From assembly GCA_002746935.1 (NCBI GenBank), contig PDRW01000042.1, forward strand, positions 1-64,000: 64,000 bases of DNA, read 5' to 3'. Positions 28,737 to 37,724 of the stretch are shown in pieces (position 1 is the stretch's first letter; every line of letters begins with the position of its first letter). Both the position numbers and the translations under genes were made by a program. The notes beneath the pieces are model-generated. The model was not told the origin of the DNA, did no database searches, and saw only the letters and a list, made by a program, of their open reading frames with translations. The stretch is from Rhodobacterales bacterium (GTDB lineage Bacteria > Pseudomonadota > Alphaproteobacteria > Rhodobacterales > Rhodobacteraceae).

Positions 28737-29879
28737 CTACCTCATCACCTGGTCGGGGTCGGCCGAAGCCGCGCGCCAGATCGGCACCAGCGTGGCCGCC
28801 GTGTAGGGCACCACAGTGAGCAGAAACAGCGCGGAAAGCTGCATCCCGTCGATCACCGGGGCGAGCGGGAAATCCGGATAGATCACCGACCACCCCTTGA
28901 GCACCGGGGCAAACAGCGTGCCCCCAAAGGCGAAGACATGCAGATAGGCGAGCAGGGTTCCCGCCAGGAAGGCGCCGAGCGCGACCAGCCCGCCTTCCCA
29001 GAGTTTCATCGCGATCACGTCGCCGGTGTCCCAGCCGATGGCCTTGAGCACACCGATCTCGCGGGCCTCCTCGGCGGAAAGGCCGCTCGCCTTCTCGGCG
29101 GCGAAGATCGCAAAGGCCAGCACCGATGCCGCGGCCAGCGCGATCATCAGCCCTTCGCGCCAGGAAAACAGCTTCTGATAGGTGCGCTCGATCTCGGCGC
29201 GGGTAACGAAACGCGCCCCGGGCATGAATTTCGCCGCCTTGGCAATGATGGTGTCGATCTCGCGCGGGTTGCGGATGCTGACGGCAAGGTCGGTCCAGAC
29301 GTTTTCCGGCAGGTTGAAAAACGCCCGGAAATCCGCCTCGTTCAGCAGCACGAGGTCGGAGGAGACAAGCGCGCTGTCGCGGCCGAAGCTCTGTTTGATC
29401 TCGAATTTCACCATGTCGCCGGTCCAGCGGCTGAGAAACAGCGGCGCCCCCTCCCAGGTGGTGTGGCGCGCCCGCTGCACCCCTTCGCCCACCAGCGCCT
29501 CGCCCGGGCCGGGGCGAAGGCCAGGGTCCAGCGGCACCTGAAAGGTGTAATTCGCCCCGCTGGTGGCATCGTAGAAATAGCCCCAGAGCCGGCCCTCGAC
29601 CGAAGAAACCCCACGGATCGCCGCGATCTCGGCGATATGCGCGCCGGAAATCATCTCGTGGCGGCCCATGTTGAGCTGTTGCACGGTAAGCTCCGGCGCC
29701 TCTGCCAGCACCACCGCCGCCTCGCGTTTGAGCGCGGTGGAAAACAGCATGGCCGAAGCGACGGTAAACACCACGAGCGAAAACACCGTAAGCAGGGCGA
29801 AGGACTTGCCCTTGCGCCGCGCGATCGCGGCGAGCGTGTAATCGGCCAGCGCGCGCTGGCGGTTGAACCAGGGGGTCAT
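28737..29879 (-). CDS. FtsX-like ABC permease
   Basis: 380 aa. One N-terminal helix (FALLTVFSLVVFTVASAMLF), a periplasmic domain of about 200 residues, then three helices (LMIALAAASVLAFAIF; GLVALGAFLAGTLLAYL; ALFLLTVVPYTAATLV): the MacB/LolCE four-helix topology. EEAREIGVLKAIGW is the coupling helix motif. Starts within the stop of the preceding small gene (ATGA overlap). Works with the ATPase at 28062. Confidence 0.88.
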   Translation of the reverse strand: MTPWFNRQRALADYTLAAIARRKGKSFALLTVFSLVVFTVASAMLFSTALKREAAVVLAEAPELTVQQLNMGRHEMISGAHIAEIAAIRGVSSVEGRLWGYFYDATSGANYTFQVPLDPGLRPGPGEALVGEGVQRARHTTWEGAPLFLSRWTGDMVKFEIKQSFGRDSALVSSDLVLLNEADFRAFFNLPENVWTDLAVSIRNPREIDTIIAKAAKFMPGARFVTRAEIERTYQKLFSWREGLMIALAAASVLAFAIFAAEKASGLSAEEAREIGVLKAIGWDTGDVIAMKLWEGGLVALGAFLAGTLLAYLHVFAFGGTLFAPVLKGWSVIYPDFPLAPVIDGMQLSALFLLTVVPYTAATLVPIWRAASADPDQVMR

Positions 29880-30211
29880 TGGCGCATTTCCTGTTCGCTG
29901 AAGCCCAGACGGCCGGAGCCGAAGCTTTCCGGGCGGGGCGCGAAAACCCCGGCCGGGAAGTGTTCGAAGCTCATCGGACTGTCCTGAAAGGCGGTGTGAA
30001 GGTCGGCCATCGACGGGTGGCGGGTATAGCGCGCCTCGGGAAACAGCGCGAGGTCGGTAAGGCCCGCGGCGCGCACCAGGGCCGCGCTTTCGGCCATCCG
30101 CGCCGCTTCGGCGGGGGCGCTGGCAAAAGCGTGCACCGCCGCCGCCGCAAGGCCCAGCGCCAGCGCGCCGAGGCCGAGAAACACCGGCGTGGTGGGACGC
30201 GGGCGGCTCAC
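29876..30211 (-). CDS. Small anchored periplasmic protein of the NosL/ABC operon
   Basis: 111 aa. An N-terminal hydrophobic helix (VFLGLGALALGLAAAAVHAF) followed by a soluble part with several His and Phe (MADLHTAFQDSPMSFEHFPAGVF). Family not recognised. GTG start overlaps the upstream NosL-like stop and its own stop overlaps the permease start, so it is translated in step with them, suggesting a component of the transporter. Confidence 0.65.
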   Translation of the reverse strand: MSRPRPTTPVFLGLGALALGLAAAAVHAFASAPAEAARMAESAALVRAAGLTDLALFPEARYTRHPSMADLHTAFQDSPMSFEHFPAGVFAPRPESFGSGRLGFSEQEMRQ

Positions 30212-30741
30212 TCGAATACGCCCCGGTCGAGCCCCGCGAGCATTTCGGGCGTCACCTCGTCGAAGCGCAGGAGCTTTTGGCCGGCATGATCGCGCATGAA
30301 ATCGGCGGCATCCGCCTCCGTGGCGAGCGGCACAAGCTCATGGCCCATCGGCCCGTAGGTGTCGGAGCCGATCACATAGAACGCCTCGCGGGCGTCAACC
30401 AGAGCGAGCCCGTAATACTCGGTCACCCCCATGGCGGCGATCTGACCGGCGCTGCGGCCGGGGGCGTATTTTTCGAGCGCGGCGAGGTATTTGAAGAAAT
30501 CCTTGGCGCCATCGAAATGCACCGCCTCGCCGTCTTCCCACAGGACCGTGGCGACCCAATCGGGATATTTCGTGGGCAACATGCCGCAGACCGGACAGGC
30601 ATCGCGGGGGCCGGGCGCGGGCAGATCGAGCTTTGCCGCATCCGCACGGGCGCGGCGGGGGGTGAGCCCGGCCATCAGGGCAGCGGCCGGCAGGCTGGCG
30701 AGCAGGTGGCGGCGGGTGGGGCGGTGAGTATGGTCACACAT
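30208..30741 (-). CDS. NosL-like copper-binding protein, Tat-exported
   Basis: 177 aa. MCDHTHRPTRRHLLASL is a twin-arginine signal. DACPVCGMLPTKYPDWVATVLWEDGE contains the CxxCGM-type motif of NosL, a Cu(I) protein first known from nitrous oxide reductase assembly. HFDGAKDFFKYL and FYVIGSDTYGPMGHELVPL also match the NosL fold. The first Met is chosen from AAGGATA upstream at 30741. Second of two NosL-like genes in the operon. Confidence 0.85.
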   Translation of the reverse strand: MCDHTHRPTRRHLLASLPAAALMAGLTPRRARADAAKLDLPAPGPRDACPVCGMLPTKYPDWVATVLWEDGEAVHFDGAKDFFKYLAALEKYAPGRSAGQIAAMGVTEYYGLALVDAREAFYVIGSDTYGPMGHELVPLATEADAADFMRDHAGQKLLRFDEVTPEMLAGLDRGVFE

Positions 30742-30814
30742 TTCGGGGGTATCCTTCGGAACGGAGCGCGCGCCGGGCAGAAGCCCGGCACGCGCAGGGT
30801 TTCGCGCCGCCGGC

Positions 30815-31435
30815 TCAGTTGCCGGAGGCCGCCCTGGCACGGCGCTCGGCGCGGCGCTTGCGAATCGCGACCGTATCATTGGCCATGCCGAGGAAAGACT
30901 CGCGCAGAGCGTCGTCGAACCCCGCAAGCACCGCCTCCCCGGATTCGGCCGCAACGGCCTCTGCTTTGGCGGGGTCGGCATAGGCCCATTTCGACACCCG
31001 GGACATCGTGCCCGGCTTCGACGGGTCGATCACATAGGTCATCTGCGCACTGTCGGCGAGCGGCTTGACCTCTGCTTCGGCCCCGGCATCGCCCGCGTAG
31101 ATCACCCGCGGCCCCCGGTCCATGTTGAGCGCCAGCGAAATCGCGGCGCAATGGATCGAACAGGTGCCGTCGACGGTATCGTCGTCATAGACGATCAGAT
31201 GCCGCGTATGGCTCCACATCTTGCGCATCATGCCGCAATAGGGGCAGCGGGGGTATTTTTCGAACTCGTTTTCGAGCGGGTCGGTGTCGGTCTTGAGAAA
31301 GCGGGCGAGACCGTTCTCGTCGGTCCAGGTCAAGGGGCTCTGGGGGCTCTGGGGCCTGGGCGTCTCGGCCCTGGCACTGCTTGCGGCGAAGATGGCTCCG
31401 GTCGAGGTGGTGAGGATGAAATCGCGACGGTTCAT
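30815..31435 (-). CDS. NosL-like copper-binding protein, Tat-exported (longer)
   Basis: 206 aa. MNRRDFILTTSTGAIFAASSARA is a Tat signal with cleavage after SARA. The metal motif is RCPYCGMMRKMWSHTRHLIVYDDD, with CSIHCAA following, so more Cys and His than in the shorter paralogue. The C-terminal basic tail is RRAERRARAAS. 73 bp upstream of the shorter NosL-like gene and downstream of the DUF2946 gene. Confidence 0.82.
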   Translation of the reverse strand: MNRRDFILTTSTGAIFAASSARAETPRPQSPQSPLTWTDENGLARFLKTDTDPLENEFEKYPRCPYCGMMRKMWSHTRHLIVYDDDTVDGTCSIHCAAISLALNMDRGPRVIYAGDAGAEAEVKPLADSAQMTYVIDPSKPGTMSRVSKWAYADPAKAEAVAAESGEAVLAGFDDALRESFLGMANDTVAIRKRRAERRARAASGN

Positions 31436-31608
31436 GTCTTGGTCCTGTGTATCAAGAGAAAGGGCTGGCAGCTTGGGGAAAACGCCCGGATCCGCAGCCT
31501 TTGCTTTTGGTGTTGCTATTGGTGAAACCTTTCCGGATAGCCCGGATCAGCCGCAGCCCGCAGCACCACATGTCTTGACAGGAAGCCGTCTCAACCTCCC
31601 CGTGGCGC

Positions 31609-32031
31609 TCAGGCCGGCCATACGGGTGCCGCCGGCGGCGCGCGAATGGGCCTCGAACCGGGGAAGCGGGCGATGGTGACGGAGCCGAGGGCCCGAACGA
31701 CGGGAAGGCGCGCGGCTGCGGCCACGTCGAACACCGGCGGTGTCCAGGCAAACGGCTCGGCAAAGCCCAGAATCGCGGCATTGGTACAGATCGCACAGCC
31801 ATCGGGACGCGCGGCAGGCACGCCCCCGGGCGACAGCAGCACGATCCCGTCACCGGTGCAAAGCTCCAGCACCCCCATACGGCTGCCCGGCTCCGCCGCA
31901 CCGGCACCGGCCACCGCGCTGGCCCCGATATGGTCGGCGAAGAAGGCAAATTGCAGCGCCATCGCGACAAGCGCAAAGGTGCGGGCAATGGTTCCCGTTG
32001 GCGAACGGGATATGGGGCGACGCGACGTCAT
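31609..32031 (-). CDS. DUF2946-like metal-associated protein
   Basis: 140 aa. N-terminal hydrophobic segment (TFALVAMALQFAFFADHIG), then CTGDGIVLLSP and GCAICTNAAILG: a Cys plus CxxC pattern as in DUF2946, a family often next to copper and heavy-metal genes. It is the first gene of the operon, upstream of both NosL-like genes by 170 bp. The last gene-free 170 bp (31436-31608) holds nothing recognised. Confidence 0.7.
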   Translation of the reverse strand: MTSRRPISRSPTGTIARTFALVAMALQFAFFADHIGASAVAGAGAAEPGSRMGVLELCTGDGIVLLSPGGVPAARPDGCAICTNAAILGFAEPFAWTPPVFDVAAAARLPVVRALGSVTIARFPGSRPIRAPPAAPVWPA

Positions 32032-32645
32032 CGGCGGTCAGCCCTCCGGCAAGTGCTGCGGTTGCCCGGAGCGTAGCGGAGGGCGCAGCCTCAAGGCAAC
32101 CGGGTTTTCGCCCGTCCCTCACGAACAGCGGGATCGGGCCTGAAGGGCAGCTCGGATGTGCCGGGCAGCGGGCGCACGCCAGGGCACCCGCGGCGCCAGC
32201 ACCCGTCAGCCGGAACTGCCTGCCGCCCCGGCACGGGATCGCCCCCCCGACGCTTTCGCGGGAGCGGGGTGGCGGCGCGGCAACGGGGCGGCGGGCCGGA
32301 GGGGCGGCAGCGGCACAGCGGGGCGGCAGGTCAGGTGGAGCGAGGCCCGAACCGCCCGGGAGACCACCCTCTCCGAGCGCCGCCGGGCGGGGCTCCCGGG
32401 GGCTTGCAACGCCTCCGGACGACGGTGGCCGCCGGCCCGGGGCAAAAGTTCATTAGTCCGGAATACCGGAATAATGAAACCACCAGTTTCCCATTGTCTT
32501 ACAGCACCTTACGCTCATCCCGCTGCTCCTTTCGCCATGTCGTTAACGAAAAATCCACCACAATTCACGCAAACTCCGGCCGCCGGCCCGCCCCCCGAAT
32601 TCTCACCCCTTGCACAAGCCGAACAGCGCTGGCAAAAGCCCGCGC
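32032..32645. promoter_or_regulatory. 614-bp divergent intergenic region
   Basis: No gene recognised. It contains the dyad motif at 32451 and an AT-richer part at 32441-32580 before marC, which is probably promoter DNA. GC-rich, low-complexity sequence fills 32150-32430. Confidence 0.45.
32451..32476. promoter_or_regulatory. Dyad motif CATTAGTCCGG-N4-CCGGAATAATG, site 2
   Basis: 26-bp near-perfect dyad (one mismatch) with AATA spacer, 170 bp before marC. Same motif as at 13049 and 42007. Confidence 0.6.
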
Positions 32646-33278
32646 ATGTTGTCCGAATTGCTCATACCGGCCTTCGTCACCCTTTTCGTGGTGATCGACC
32701 CGATCGGCCTGCTGCCGGTCTTCGTCGCTTTGACCCGCGGTGCGAACACCCGTGAGCGGGCGCTCATCGCCCTGCGCTCGCTCGGCACCGCCGCCGCGCT
32801 GCTTACGCTCTTCGGGCTGTTCGGCCTTCAGGTGCTTGCGGTCTTCGGCATCACCATGCCCGCCTTCCGCATTGCCGGCGGGCTGCTGCTGTTTCTCACC
32901 GCGCTCGACATGCTGTTCGAGCGCCGCGGCCAGCGCCGCCGCGACCAGTCGGAACCGGGGCTCGACCCGGACGAAGACCCCTCCATCTTCCCGCTCGCAA
33001 TTCCGCTCATCGCCGGCCCCGGCGCCATCGCGGCGATGATCCTGCTCGCAGGCCAGACCTCCGAACCGCTGGAATTCCTCGCCGTCCACCTGGTGATGCT
33101 GGCGGTACTGCTGGTGGTGCTGCTGCTGATGCTCGCCTCATCGCTCATCGAACGCGCCCTCAGCGAAACCGGCATCAACGTGCTGACCCGGCTTCTCGGG
33201 ATGCTGCTCGCCGCGCTTGCGGTGCAATTCGTGCTCGACGGCCTGGCCGACTTCAACCTCGCCGGCGGCACGGCCTAG
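32646..33278 (+). CDS. MarC family membrane protein
   Basis: 210 aa, six hydrophobic helices. FVTLFVVIDPIGLLPVFVAL and FPLAIPLIAGPGAI are MarC-family motifs (UPF0056). Function of the family is not settled; it was once linked to multiple antibiotic resistance. Start MLSELLIPAF at 32646 has no strong ribosome site; 12 residues more could be added upstream. Confidence 0.88.
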   Translation: MLSELLIPAFVTLFVVIDPIGLLPVFVALTRGANTRERALIALRSLGTAAALLTLFGLFGLQVLAVFGITMPAFRIAGGLLLFLTALDMLFERRGQRRRDQSEPGLDPDEDPSIFPLAIPLIAGPGAIAAMILLAGQTSEPLEFLAVHLVMLAVLLVVLLLMLASSLIERALSETGINVLTRLLGMLLAALAVQFVLDGLADFNLAGGTA

Positions 33279-33318
33279 CCGCATTGGCATCCACCCGCCA
33301 CGCCCCTATATCGGGCCC

Positions 33319-33897
33319 ATGACACAAGACGACATCGGACGCCTCGCCTATCTCGTGCTGCTGCTGACAGCCGTGGGCGGCTATTTCATCGCCTCGGACC
33401 GCCTGAGCCTCAACAAGCTCGCCCAACAGGCGGCGATCTGGGCCCTGATCATCCTCGGTCTGGTCGCGGGCTACGGCCTGTGGAACGACATCAGCCACGA
33501 GCTCGCACCCCGGCAGGCGGTGGTGGGCAGCGGCGTGCTGGAAGTGCCGCGCGGCTTCGACGGGCATTTCTACGTCACCGCGGAGGCCAACGGCGAGCGG
33601 CTCGACTTCATCGTCGACACCGGCGCCACCGACGTGGTGCTCACCCCCGCCGATGCCGCACGCGCCGGGATCGACCTAACCACCCTCGCCTATACCGGCA
33701 CCGCCTCGACCGCCAATGGCGTGGTGCGCACCGCAAAAGCCCGGCTCGACAGCCTGACCCTCGGCGACATCACCGACCGCGCCGTGCCGGTGCTGGTCAA
33801 TGCCGGCGAGATGGACATGTCGCTCCTCGGCATGAGCTATCTGCGCCGCTTCGAAAAGATCGAAATCGCCGAAGACAGGCTGCTGCTGACGCGCTGA
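33319..33897 (+). CDS. Retropepsin-like aspartic protease (TIGR02281 type)
   Basis: 192 aa. Two N-terminal helices (residues 10-60), then a clan AA aspartic protease domain with IVDTGATDVVLTPADA (D-T-G-A active site, about residue 99) and SLLGMSYLRRF near the end. A single DTG means it must dimerise to be active, as with retroviral proteases. The 40 bp after marC suggests co-transcription. Confidence 0.88.
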   Translation: MTQDDIGRLAYLVLLLTAVGGYFIASDRLSLNKLAQQAAIWALIILGLVAGYGLWNDISHELAPRQAVVGSGVLEVPRGFDGHFYVTAEANGERLDFIVDTGATDVVLTPADAARAGIDLTTLAYTGTASTANGVVRTAKARLDSLTLGDITDRAVPVLVNAGEMDMSLLGMSYLRRFEKIEIAEDRLLLTR

Positions 33898-33978
33898 AAC
33901 CGGCCCTTCGAGGCCTGCTCCAGACCATTCAAATTCGAAAGACGACTCGAAGGACGCCCCGCAAGTCGCTGATTTCCA

Positions 33979-34479
33979 TCAGCTCTCCGCCTTCATCTCC
34001 CAACGCCCCGAGGCCTGGCTCCAGTATTTCGCCTTCGCCCCGGCGCCGGTCAGCGCGCGCCACTGGCCCCGGGCCACCTCCACCGCCGCCGCATCGTTGC
34101 CGTCGAACAGCACCATCGCCCGGGCCATCGCTGCCACCTCTCCGGCCGAAATCTCCGCCCCGTCGACCGAGACCAGACAGTTCGCCCCGTTTATCATCTC
34201 TGCGCCCTCTGGCGCCCCGTTCACCATCTCTGGCCCGATCTCCGCCCCCGTGGCCAGCAACACCGGCTGATCCGCGTCATGCGGCCCGCCCGCGCGCCCA
34301 TGCGGCAGGAACCCCTCCTCCGGCCCGAGCCAGAGCCGCTGGTCGAGCCAGTCGAGATGGCCGGGCTCCGTACCCCGCACCACCACCCGCCACCCGGCCC
34401 CGAGCGCCTTGCCGAGCAAAACCGGCAAGGCCTCCTCCAGCGGTGACCGGGTCAGGTGATAAAAGAACACCTCTCCCAA
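33979..34479 (-). CDS. holC: DNA polymerase III subunit chi
   Basis: 166 aa. GEVFFYHLTRSPLEEALPVLLGKAL and GWRVVVRG, LDQRLWLGPEEGFLPHG and FDGNDAAAVEVARGQW are HolC motifs. Chi links the clamp loader to SSB. No ATG fits; the start is set at TTG 34479 because AAAAAGGAG sits 6 bases before it and MGEVFFYHL is then the usual HolC beginning. An inserted GAPEGAEMINGA part (residues 99-110) is Ala-Gly rich compared with the family. Confidence 0.85.
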   Translation of the reverse strand: MGEVFFYHLTRSPLEEALPVLLGKALGAGWRVVVRGTEPGHLDWLDQRLWLGPEEGFLPHGRAGGPHDADQPVLLATGAEIGPEMVNGAPEGAEMINGANCLVSVDGAEISAGEVAAMARAMVLFDGNDAAAVEVARGQWRALTGAGAKAKYWSQASGRWEMKAES

Positions 34480-34485
34480 AGCGGG

Positions 34486-34530
34486 CTCCTTTTTCTTGTG
34501 GACAATACTCCCGGGGTCCGGGGTGGAACC
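34486..34530. repeat. Intergenic CAAATACTC repeat, copy 3
   Basis: CTCCTTTTTCTTGTGGACAATACTCCCGGGGTCCGGGGTGGAACCCC; GGGGT and ACCCC can pair. Its AAAAAGGAG end on the minus strand supplies the holC ribosome site. Confidence 0.65.
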
Positions 34531-34616
34531 CCGACGCGCGCCCCGCGCGTCTTCAGCCTGTCCGACGCGCGCCCCGTGCGCCTTCAGACGGGCCGGGCGC
34601 GCAGGCAGGTGCGCCT

Positions 34617-36092
34617 TCAGCTTTCGTAGCGCTCCCGCACCAGCCGGTCGAGGCTGCGCACGAACCAGCCCGTCGCCCCTTTCGGCGCCAGATCCGAGGC
34701 TTCCGACAGCAGCGCCACGCCGGCGATGTCGAGATGGATCCACGGCATGTCGTCCTTCACGAAGCGTTTCAGGAACTGCGCCGCGGTGATCGACCCGGCA
34801 GGCCGGCCCATGGAGTTCTTCATGTCCGCGAGCCGCGATTTCAGCAGCTTGTCATAGCCCGGCCCGAGCGGCAACCGCCACGCGCCCTCGCCCTCGGCCC
34901 TGGCAGCCTTCAGAAACGCCTTCACGAAATCGTCGTCATTGGAAAACACCCCTGCATTCTCATGCCCGAGCCCGACGATCACCGCGCCGGTCAGCGTCGC
35001 AAGGTCGATCAGCCCGGCGGGGGCATATTCCTGCTGCGCGTACCAGAGCACGTCGGCCAGCACCAGGCGCCCCTCGGCGTCGGTGTTGATCACCTCGATC
35101 GTGTCGCCCTTCATCGAGCGCACGATGTCGCCGGGACGCTGGGCCTTGCCGTCGGGCATGTTCTCCACCAGCCCGACCACGCCGACCACATTGGCGGGGG
35201 CCTTTCTGAGCGCCAGCGTCTTCATCACCCCGGCGACGGTGCCCGCGCCGCCCATATCCATGGTCATCGCTTCCATGTTGAGCCCGGGCTTGAGCGAAAT
35301 GCCGCCGGTGTCGAACACCACCCCCTTGCCGACCAGCGCCAGCGGCGGGGTGCCCTCGGCGCCGCCCATCCATTCCATCGCCACCAGTTTCGACGGGAAC
35401 ACCGAGCCCTGCCCGACCCCCAGCAGCGCATTCATGCCGAGCCGCGCCATCTCGTCTTCTTCGAGCACCCGCACCGTCACGCCGAGCTCCGTGAGCGCGT
35501 CGAGACGGGCGGCGAATTCCACCGTGGTGAGCACGTTGGCGGGTTCGTTCACCAGATCACGGGTGAAGAACACACCCTCCGCCACCGCCGCGAGATCGCC
35601 CGCCTGAGCCTTCAGCGCCTCGGCATTGGAGACCGCGAAGCTCAGCCGGCACGGTTTCGCCTGCCCTGCCCCGCCGGTCTTGTGGTCGCGGAAGTCATAG
35701 GCCGCGAGCATCGCGCCCAGCGCGATCTCGGCGCTGTGCCTGAGGGAGCCTGCCAGCACCAGCACGTCCTTGCCAAGGGCCCTGGCGCCGATCGCCCCCC
35801 CGGCCTTGCGGGCCTCGTCCGGGCTCATCCTGCGGTCGATCTTCACCACCTGCACGGCTTCGGCGGCAAGCCCCGAGGGCCAGCTCATCTCGACCGCTTC
35901 ACCGGGGGCGAGCTTGTCGAACGCCTCGGAGGCGAGCAGCCGCTTCAGCGCGCCGCGGGTCAGCCGGTCGACCCGGCGGGCCCCCTTGTCCATGCGCTCG
36001 CCGCCTTCCGAGAACACCACCACGCGCCCTTCGGCGCCGGCAATGGCCTCGATGTCGAAGGGCATGAAACGGGGGGTGACGATCTCGGTCAT
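34617..36092 (-). CDS. pepA: Leucyl aminopeptidase (M17)
   Basis: 491 aa, usual length. It removes N-terminal residues with two metal ions. VGKGVVFDTGGISLKPG (Lys and Asp ligands, about residue 255), ENMPDGKAQRPGDIV, and NTDAEGRLVLADVLWY (NTDAEGRL signature) are intact. Cytoplasmic. PepA of E. coli also binds DNA; nothing here tells. A ribosome site AGGAGC precedes the ATG. Confidence 0.96.
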   Translation of the reverse strand: MTEIVTPRFMPFDIEAIAGAEGRVVVFSEGGERMDKGARRVDRLTRGALKRLLASEAFDKLAPGEAVEMSWPSGLAAEAVQVVKIDRRMSPDEARKAGGAIGARALGKDVLVLAGSLRHSAEIALGAMLAAYDFRDHKTGGAGQAKPCRLSFAVSNAEALKAQAGDLAAVAEGVFFTRDLVNEPANVLTTVEFAARLDALTELGVTVRVLEEDEMARLGMNALLGVGQGSVFPSKLVAMEWMGGAEGTPPLALVGKGVVFDTGGISLKPGLNMEAMTMDMGGAGTVAGVMKTLALRKAPANVVGVVGLVENMPDGKAQRPGDIVRSMKGDTIEVINTDAEGRLVLADVLWYAQQEYAPAGLIDLATLTGAVIVGLGHENAGVFSNDDDFVKAFLKAARAEGEGAWRLPLGPGYDKLLKSRLADMKNSMGRPAGSITAAQFLKRFVKDDMPWIHLDIAGVALLSEASDLAPKGATGWFVRSLDRLVRERYES

Positions 36093-36395
36093 GGCGTGCT
36101 CCTGTGGTGGGCGGCCCGGCGCGCGCGCCGGGCGGTTGCTCCGTACCTAGCGCCGGGCCCCGGATATTTCCAGAGGCCGCCACCGGCGGCGGCTTTCGCC
36201 TGCCCCGGGGCAGCGGCCGCCCGCACCCCAGGGGAGCCGAGCCGCGGGCCTCTGCGATTCGCCCTCGCACCCTGTCCGATCCTCGACTAATGTAGGCGCG
36301 ACGCCGCCCGGGGCGCGCTGCCCCGGCGGGGGGTGTGCCGGCGGCCTGGCGGGCGGCCCGGATGTATCAAAAGAGACAACAGAGCTGGGAAAACG

Positions 36396-37724
36396 ATGCG
36401 TAACACAAAAGCCGGGATCGCCGGGAAACCCGCGGCGGAGGTCAGGACCGGATCAGAAAAACCCGGTCTCGGAACAAAGCCCGGTGTCCGGGCAATGGGC
36501 CCCGTGGCTGGCCCCGTTGCCGGTCTTTTGGCCGGGCTCGTGGCCGGGCTCATGCTGGCGCTGCACACGCTGCCCGCCGAAGCGCAGAGCTTCACCCCCG
36601 TTGCCCGGGTCGACGGCGAGGTCATCACCCGTTTCGAACTCGACCAGCGCCAGCGCTTCCTGACGCTCCTGCGCGCCCCGGGCGATGTGCGCGCGCTGGC
36701 GCTCGACCAGCTGGTGAGCGAGCGGATCCAGAACCGCGAGGTCAAAAGGGCCGGGATCGAAGTGTCCGACGAGCAGATTTCCGCCGGCATCGAGGAATTC
36801 GCCAAGCGCGGCAACCTCACCGGCGCGCAGTTTCTCACGTTGCTCGCGCAAAACGGCATCGCCGCCGAGAGCTTCCGCGATTTCGTCGCGGCCGGAGTCG
36901 GCTGGCGCGAATTCGCGAGAACGAAATTCTCGCCGATGGTCTCGCTGTCGAAAACCGAGATCGCCATCGCCATGGGCGAAAGCGAGCCCGAGGCCGGGCT
37001 CAAGGTGCTGCTGAGCGAAATCGTCCTGCCCGCCGGCGATCCGGCCACCAGGCGCGCCTCGATGAAACGCGCCGGCCGGCTCACCGGTCTCGACGAGGCC
37101 GGTTTCCGCGATGCCGCCACCCGCTTCTCGGTGGCGCGCAACCGCACCAAAGGCGGCGAAATGTCCTGGGTCGATGCCAGTATCCTGCCGCCCGAAATCG
37201 GCGGCGCGATCCGCGCCCTGCGGCCCGGCCAGACCACCCGGCCGATCCAGGTGGGCGACACCCTCCACATCTATTTCATGCGCGACCGCGAACAGGTCGA
37301 GGGGGGCGAGCGCCCGAAAGTGGTGGATTATGCAGCACTTCTGCTGCCCGGCGGCGCCAGCGCGGCCAATCTCGCGGCGGCGGCGAAAATCCGCGCCGAC
37401 ATCACCGATTGCGACGGGCTCTATCCGCTCGCCCGCGGGCTTCCGCCCGAACAGCTGATCCGCGAGGAAATGCGCGAGGCGGCGGTGCCCGAGCCGTTCC
37501 GCACCGAGCTTGCCACGCTCGATCCGGGCGAGATCTCCACCCGGGTGACCACCTCGGGCGGGGCGCTGGCGGTGCTGATGCTCTGCGCCCGCGGCAACGA
37601 GTTGCCGCGTTCCACCACGGAAGAGGCGGTGGCGACCCAGTTGAAAAACAGCCGCATGTCTTCGATGGCGCGCACGCTCCTCGACGAGTTGAAGGCCGAC
37701 GCCCACATCGAAATCCTGCGCTGA
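36396..37724 (+). CDS. SurA-like periplasmic peptidylprolyl isomerase/chaperone
   Basis: 442 aa. Signal segment about residues 33-64 (GPVAGPVAGLLAGLVAGLMLALHTLPAEA), preceded by an odd basic leader. N-terminal SurA part: VARVDGEVITRFELDQRQRFL, QLVSERIQ. One parvulin-like region follows (VARNRTKGGEMSWVDASILPPEI). SurA helps outer-membrane proteins fold. Its TGATG overlap with pdxA and then rsmA reproduces the surA-pdxA-rsmA order known in many proteobacteria, which supports the call. Confidence 0.87.
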   Translation: MRNTKAGIAGKPAAEVRTGSEKPGLGTKPGVRAMGPVAGPVAGLLAGLVAGLMLALHTLPAEAQSFTPVARVDGEVITRFELDQRQRFLTLLRAPGDVRALALDQLVSERIQNREVKRAGIEVSDEQISAGIEEFAKRGNLTGAQFLTLLAQNGIAAESFRDFVAAGVGWREFARTKFSPMVSLSKTEIAIAMGESEPEAGLKVLLSEIVLPAGDPATRRASMKRAGRLTGLDEAGFRDAATRFSVARNRTKGGEMSWVDASILPPEIGGAIRALRPGQTTRPIQVGDTLHIYFMRDREQVEGGERPKVVDYAALLLPGGASAANLAAAAKIRADITDCDGLYPLARGLPPEQLIREEMREAAVPEPFRTELATLDPGEISTRVTTSGGALAVLMLCARGNELPRSTTEEAVATQLKNSRMSSMARTLLDELKADAHIEILR

